27,051 bases of DNA from Patescibacteria group bacterium (GTDB lineage Bacteria; Patescibacteriota; Microgenomatia; Levybacterales; UBA12049). The stretch covers positions 1-27,051 of the forward strand of contig JAMCYD010000013.1 in the NCBI GenBank assembly GCA_023473785.1, written 5' to 3'. The notes under the pieces were generated by a model. That model made no database searches. It was given only the letters and a program-made list of their open reading frames with translations, and was not told where the DNA came from. The translations under genes were made by a program, and so were the position numbers. Every line of letters begins with the position of its first letter. Position 1 is the first letter of the stretch. Positions 25,322-27,051 of this stretch are shown here, piece by piece.

Positions 25322-26014
25322 ATGAATAGGCTTCCTGCCTTTAGGATTTTGCTTATCGGATTAGGGGTATTTGCTGCTCTTGTTTTTATAAACATCCTAG
25401 TCCTTGATTTATTGATCTTTTTTGGAAAATCCCAACCCCCTGCTCTGCGAACAATAGTGCTCAAACAAGATCAACCGGCAACAACAAGTCAGGACTTTGG
25501 GTCAAAAAACAGCTGCCCTTCAAACTGCATCAAGAAAATTGAAGAAGCAACAGCATCTGTGAAGCTTACCCAGACTCCGTCTCCAAAACCTACAGCAATA
25601 TCAACACCCACACCCGCCCAGACACAAACAACTACTCCATCTTCATCCGGCGTTAAGGAATACTTCATCCCTGTTGGCGCCGGAAGTCTTAGTTCAGGCG
25701 ATTGGACAGATTTGGCAGGCGCACAGACAACAATCGACAGCAACCAGTATGCAAACATAAAAAGCGTAGTTTTTGAAGTATCTCTTCGTATCCCAACAGG
25801 TAATGAAACCGCGTACGCCAGACTTTTTAACGTAACAGACAAGCATCCGGTATGGTATTCTGATGTATCAATTGACGGAGGAACACCTAAGTTAGTTTTT
25901 TCTCAGCCCATTACGCTTGAGCAGGGAGTCAGAACTTACCAGGTTCAGATGAAAACAAGTCTTCTTTATCCTGCTTACATTGATCAATCAAGAATACATA
26001 TTACAATTTATTAA
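25322..26014 (+). CDS. membrane-anchored extracellular beta-domain protein
   Basis: The 230-residue protein has an N-terminal membrane anchor (about 9-34; it lacks a clear cleavage site) and a spacer with two close cysteines (C65, C69). A Thr/Pro-rich linker (about 82-110) precedes a C-terminal domain of about 120 residues beginning VKEYFIPVGAGSLSSGDWTD. That domain is beta-rich, with YARLFNVTDKHPVWYSDVS and a final strand IHITIY. I recall similar D-K-H-P-V-W-Y-S domains as recurrent in Microgenomates surface proteins, with no known function. The layout (anchor, stalk, globular head) indicates an exposed surface protein. Its promoter is divergent from the dcw operon, so it may be expressed alongside cell-wall synthesis. 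Confidence 0.75.
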   Translation: MNRLPAFRILLIGLGVFAALVFINILVLDLLIFFGKSQPPALRTIVLKQDQPATTSQDFGSKNSCPSNCIKKIEEATASVKLTQTPSPKPTAISTPTPAQTQTTTPSSSGVKEYFIPVGAGSLSSGDWTDLAGAQTTIDSNQYANIKSVVFEVSLRIPTGNETAYARLFNVTDKHPVWYSDVSIDGGTPKLVFSQPITLEQGVRTYQVQMKTSLLYPAYIDQSRIHITIY

Positions 26015-26049
26015 ATAGTTATTATCTAGTTTTATCCACTTTGCATATC

Positions 26050-26080
26050 TTGACACAGTAGTCTAAACATCATTTATAAT
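26050..26080 (+). promoter_or_regulatory. upstream promoter of the leader RNA and repeat protein gene
   Basis: A perfect TTGACA (26050-26055) and a perfect TATAAT (26075-26080) are separated by 19 bases, longer than the ideal 17. Transcription should start near 26087, about 185 bases before the repeat protein start codon. Confidence 0.6.
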
Positions 26081-26200
26081 ACTCATACTTTGTCGATTAA
26101 CTGCGACAAAGGAAGCTCTTTGTGACTGCCCACTCAAGGAGTAGAATTTTTCAATTTCTTAATAATATGAACAACCTGCCTGAATCTTGTTATTTAATTT

Positions 26201-26230
26201 TTGACAACAATCGCATAGCCAGCCTATTTA
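26201..26230 (+). promoter_or_regulatory. possible second promoter overlapping the terminator
   Basis: TTGACA (26201-26206), 18 bases, then TATTTA (26225-26230). If used, it would start transcription near 26237, past most of the terminator stem, and express the repeat protein independently of the leader RNA. The -10 is imperfect. Confidence 0.35.
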
Positions 26231-26246
26231 GATAAGCTGGTTTTTT
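26217..26246 (+). terminator. intrinsic terminator upstream of the repeat protein gene
   Basis: The stem AGCCAGC/GCTGGTT (one G-T pair, 12-base loop) is followed by a run of six T. It ends 14 bases before the SD of the repeat protein gene. Confidence 0.65.
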
Positions 26247-26259
26247 ATTTTATGACGAA

Positions 26260-26267
26260 GGGAGGTG
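26260..26267 (+). promoter_or_regulatory. Shine-Dalgarno deciding the repeat protein start
   Basis: GGGAGGTG at 26260-26267 is eight bases from GGAGG to the GTG at 26274. The in-frame GTG at 26265 lies inside the SD itself and so cannot be the start. The 13 bases GGGAGGTGAATAA are identical to those before the secreted lectin-like gene. Confidence 0.85.
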
Positions 26268-26273
26268 AATAAA

Positions 26274-26885
26274 GTGGATTATAAAAAAAGAATTGCAGTT
26301 GCTATAACAACGGGATCACTGCTGGTGGCAACACTGCTGCCTGGTGCTGCATTTGCAGACACAACAGTGGTAATTTCCGACAATGGACCAAGTTCAAATA
26401 ACACAGTTAATGTCTCCAATAACTCGACTACAAATGTCGTGCAAGGAACAATTATCAATGTGGAAGTTGAACAAAATGCAATTGCAAAGACTGGTAATAA
26501 CACGGCAAATGGCAACACAAATGCAAGCGTTAATATAACAACTGGTAATGCAACAGCATCAAATGACGTGAATGTCACTGGTGGTTCAAACACTGCCAAT
26601 ATAACAGGCTGCGGTTGCAACAACACTACCGATAACGTTACCATAAGTGGGAACGGCCCTGGATCAAAAAATAAAGTCGACATTTCCAATAAAAAATCCA
26701 AAGGCATCCTACAAGGTAGCATGATTGGTGTAGGAGTTGGACAATTTGCAAAAGCCAAAACTGGAAAAAATCAAGCAAGCGGTAATACAGGCGGAGGATC
26801 TATAAAGATTAATACGGGCCATGCAAACTCGTCTAATTCGGTTGGCGTTACCGGACCAACAAACACTCTCAATGTGACTCCATAA
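26274..26885 (+). CDS. secreted two-repeat, Asn/Thr/Gly-rich surface protein
   Basis: The start is GTG 26274, placed by the SD, giving 203 residues. A signal peptide (MDYKKR, hydrophobic core, cleavage near AAFA-DT at 28-29) precedes two tandem repeats of about 80 residues, 32-110 and 122-201. They are joined by a short GCGCNN linker with two cysteines. Each repeat runs VxISxNGPxSxN, then QG(S/T)(M/I)IxVxVxQ, then AKTGxNxASGNT-like and VTGxxNT segments. The alternating polar/aliphatic, N- and G-rich character suggests stacked beta strands, such as a solenoid or curli-like fibre subunit, but I recognise no named family. No LPxTG-type sorting signal is visible. It is monocistronic, with a strong terminator after the stop. 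Confidence 0.78.
   Translation: MDYKKRIAVAITTGSLLVATLLPGAAFADTTVVISDNGPSSNNTVNVSNNSTTNVVQGTIINVEVEQNAIAKTGNNTANGNTNASVNITTGNATASNDVNVTGGSNTANITGCGCNNTTDNVTISGNGPGSKNKVDISNKKSKGILQGSMIGVGVGQFAKAKTGKNQASGNTGGGSIKINTGHANSSNSVGVTGPTNTLNVTP
26367..26876 (+). repeat. tandem duplication inside the repeat protein gene
   Basis: Two copies of an ~80-codon unit lie at 26367-26603 and 26637-26876. They align almost without gaps at protein level (for example VVISDNGPSSNNTVNVSN against VTISGNGPGSKNKVDISN) but have diverged clearly in DNA, so the duplication is old. Confidence 0.8.
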
Positions 26886-26907
26886 TTAAATGCATTGAGT
26901 GATTGAG

Positions 26908-26936
26908 AAGCCCTGCGCAATTGCGCGGGGCTTTTT
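26908..26936 (+). terminator. intrinsic terminator after the repeat protein gene
   Basis: A 13-base near-perfect palindrome, AAGCCCTGCGCAA/TTGCGCGGGGCTT with one T-G pair, is followed by a T run. It also abuts the end of the convergent sortase gene. Confidence 0.85.
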
Positions 26937-27051
26937 ATTGGATCGGCTCTGCGAAAACCAGGAGTCTTTGGAATGATGTACCAATTGGCACGCAGGTCTG
27001 AAGAATTAATTGCGTTTTCTTTGTGTCAAGAAGGTAACCAACCTCATTTGG
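26935..27051 (-). CDS. sortase, C-terminal fragment
   Basis: A minus-strand frame enters from the right edge and ends at TAA 26937-26935, giving 38 residues. It reads PNEVGYLLDTKKTQLILQTC and then VPIGTSFQRLLVFAEPIQ. The L-x-L-Q-T-C segment followed ten residues later by RLLVFA matches the active-site end of sortases: the catalytic Cys in T-L-x-T-C and the conserved Arg in the next strand. Sortases are membrane transpeptidases that join surface proteins to the cell wall or to each other. The rest of the gene is beyond the window, so class and length are unknown. It is convergent with the repeat protein gene. Confidence 0.7.
   Translation of the reverse strand, partial: PNEVGYLLDTKKTQLILQTCVPIGTSFQRLLVFAEPIQ

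Larger units (their letters stand above)
26087..26246 (+). ncRNA. structured leader or small RNA ending in an intrinsic terminator
   Basis: Between a consensus promoter and the repeat protein gene lies about 160 bases without a reading frame. It begins with a perfect 8-base hairpin, CTTTGTCG/CGACAAAG (26088-26095 with 26104-26111, loop ATTAACTG). A second hairpin follows, CTCTTTG paired to CAAGGAG plus TG/CA (26116-26141, loop ACTGCC). After an AT-rich linker the RNA ends at a terminator hairpin (26217-26246). It could be an attenuating leader (riboswitch-like) or a separate small RNA. It matches no class I can name, including 6S, SRP, tmRNA or known riboswitches. Confidence 0.4.

Noticed and set aside
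26265..26273. GTG start at 26265 for the repeat protein
   Set aside because: This GTG is part of the SD itself; the GTG at 26274 has ideal spacing.
26279..26758. 159-residue frame antisense to the repeat protein gene
   Set aside because: The opposite strand has a signal peptide, SD, terminator and repeat structure. This frame is its complement shadow and has no SD.
1..27051. CRISPR array, insertion sequence or prophage
   Set aside because: I saw no regularly spaced direct repeats, transposase or integrase motifs, or terminal inverted repeats anywhere in the window.

Overview
This is an AT-rich bacterial chromosomal window with the standard genetic code: several genes, such as ftsA, end in TGA, which argues against the recoded Gracilibacteria/SR1 code. 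Very tight gene packing, short divergent cell-wall proteins, and a variant IleRS with altered HIGH and KMSKS motifs all point to a Candidate Phyla Radiation (Patescibacteria) genome. The surface-protein style suggests Microgenomates. The phylum is an inference from protein character; no 16S rRNA gene lies in the window.

Region 1 (1-9,000) is a glycan and surface-polymer block with frequent strand switches. It holds a truncated DPM1-like GT2 gene, a GT2/GT-C fusion, three further multi-pass membrane proteins of GT-C or PTPS-related type, and one GT4 glycosyltransferase. Together these look like machinery for building or transferring lipid-linked sugars on the cell surface.

Region 2 (9,000-11,350) has a large secreted protein with an Asp-box beta-propeller and a C39-like cysteine peptidase domain. 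A convergent tRNA-Val(CAC) follows it.

Region 3 (11,390-17,540) is housekeeping: lepB (+), then minus-strand ileS-rodA-rplU and rpmA-parB. Region 4 (17,580-19,180) holds a small membrane protein with its own promoter, Shine-Dalgarno (SD) sequence and terminator, and a secreted lectin-like protein with a D/H/N-rich tail.

Region 5 (19,197-25,247) is a compact minus-strand division and cell-wall (dcw) operon in the order mraY-ftsW-murG-ftsQ(short)-ftsA-ftsZ. It lacks murC, murD and ddl, and mostly has overlaps or gaps of a few bases. It reads from one strong promoter that almost abuts the mraY start codon.

Region 6 (25,287-27,051) encodes envelope proteins: a membrane-anchored beta-domain protein, a secreted protein built of two tandem repeats, and the 3' end of a convergent sortase gene.

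Two expression styles coexist. Many genes have a -10 box about 6-8 bases before the ATG and no SD, so their mRNAs are probably leaderless. Three genes for small or secreted proteins have strong GGAGGTGA SDs. In two of these, an intrinsic-terminator hairpin sits between a good promoter and the SD, which is the layout expected of transcription attenuation or a small leader RNA.
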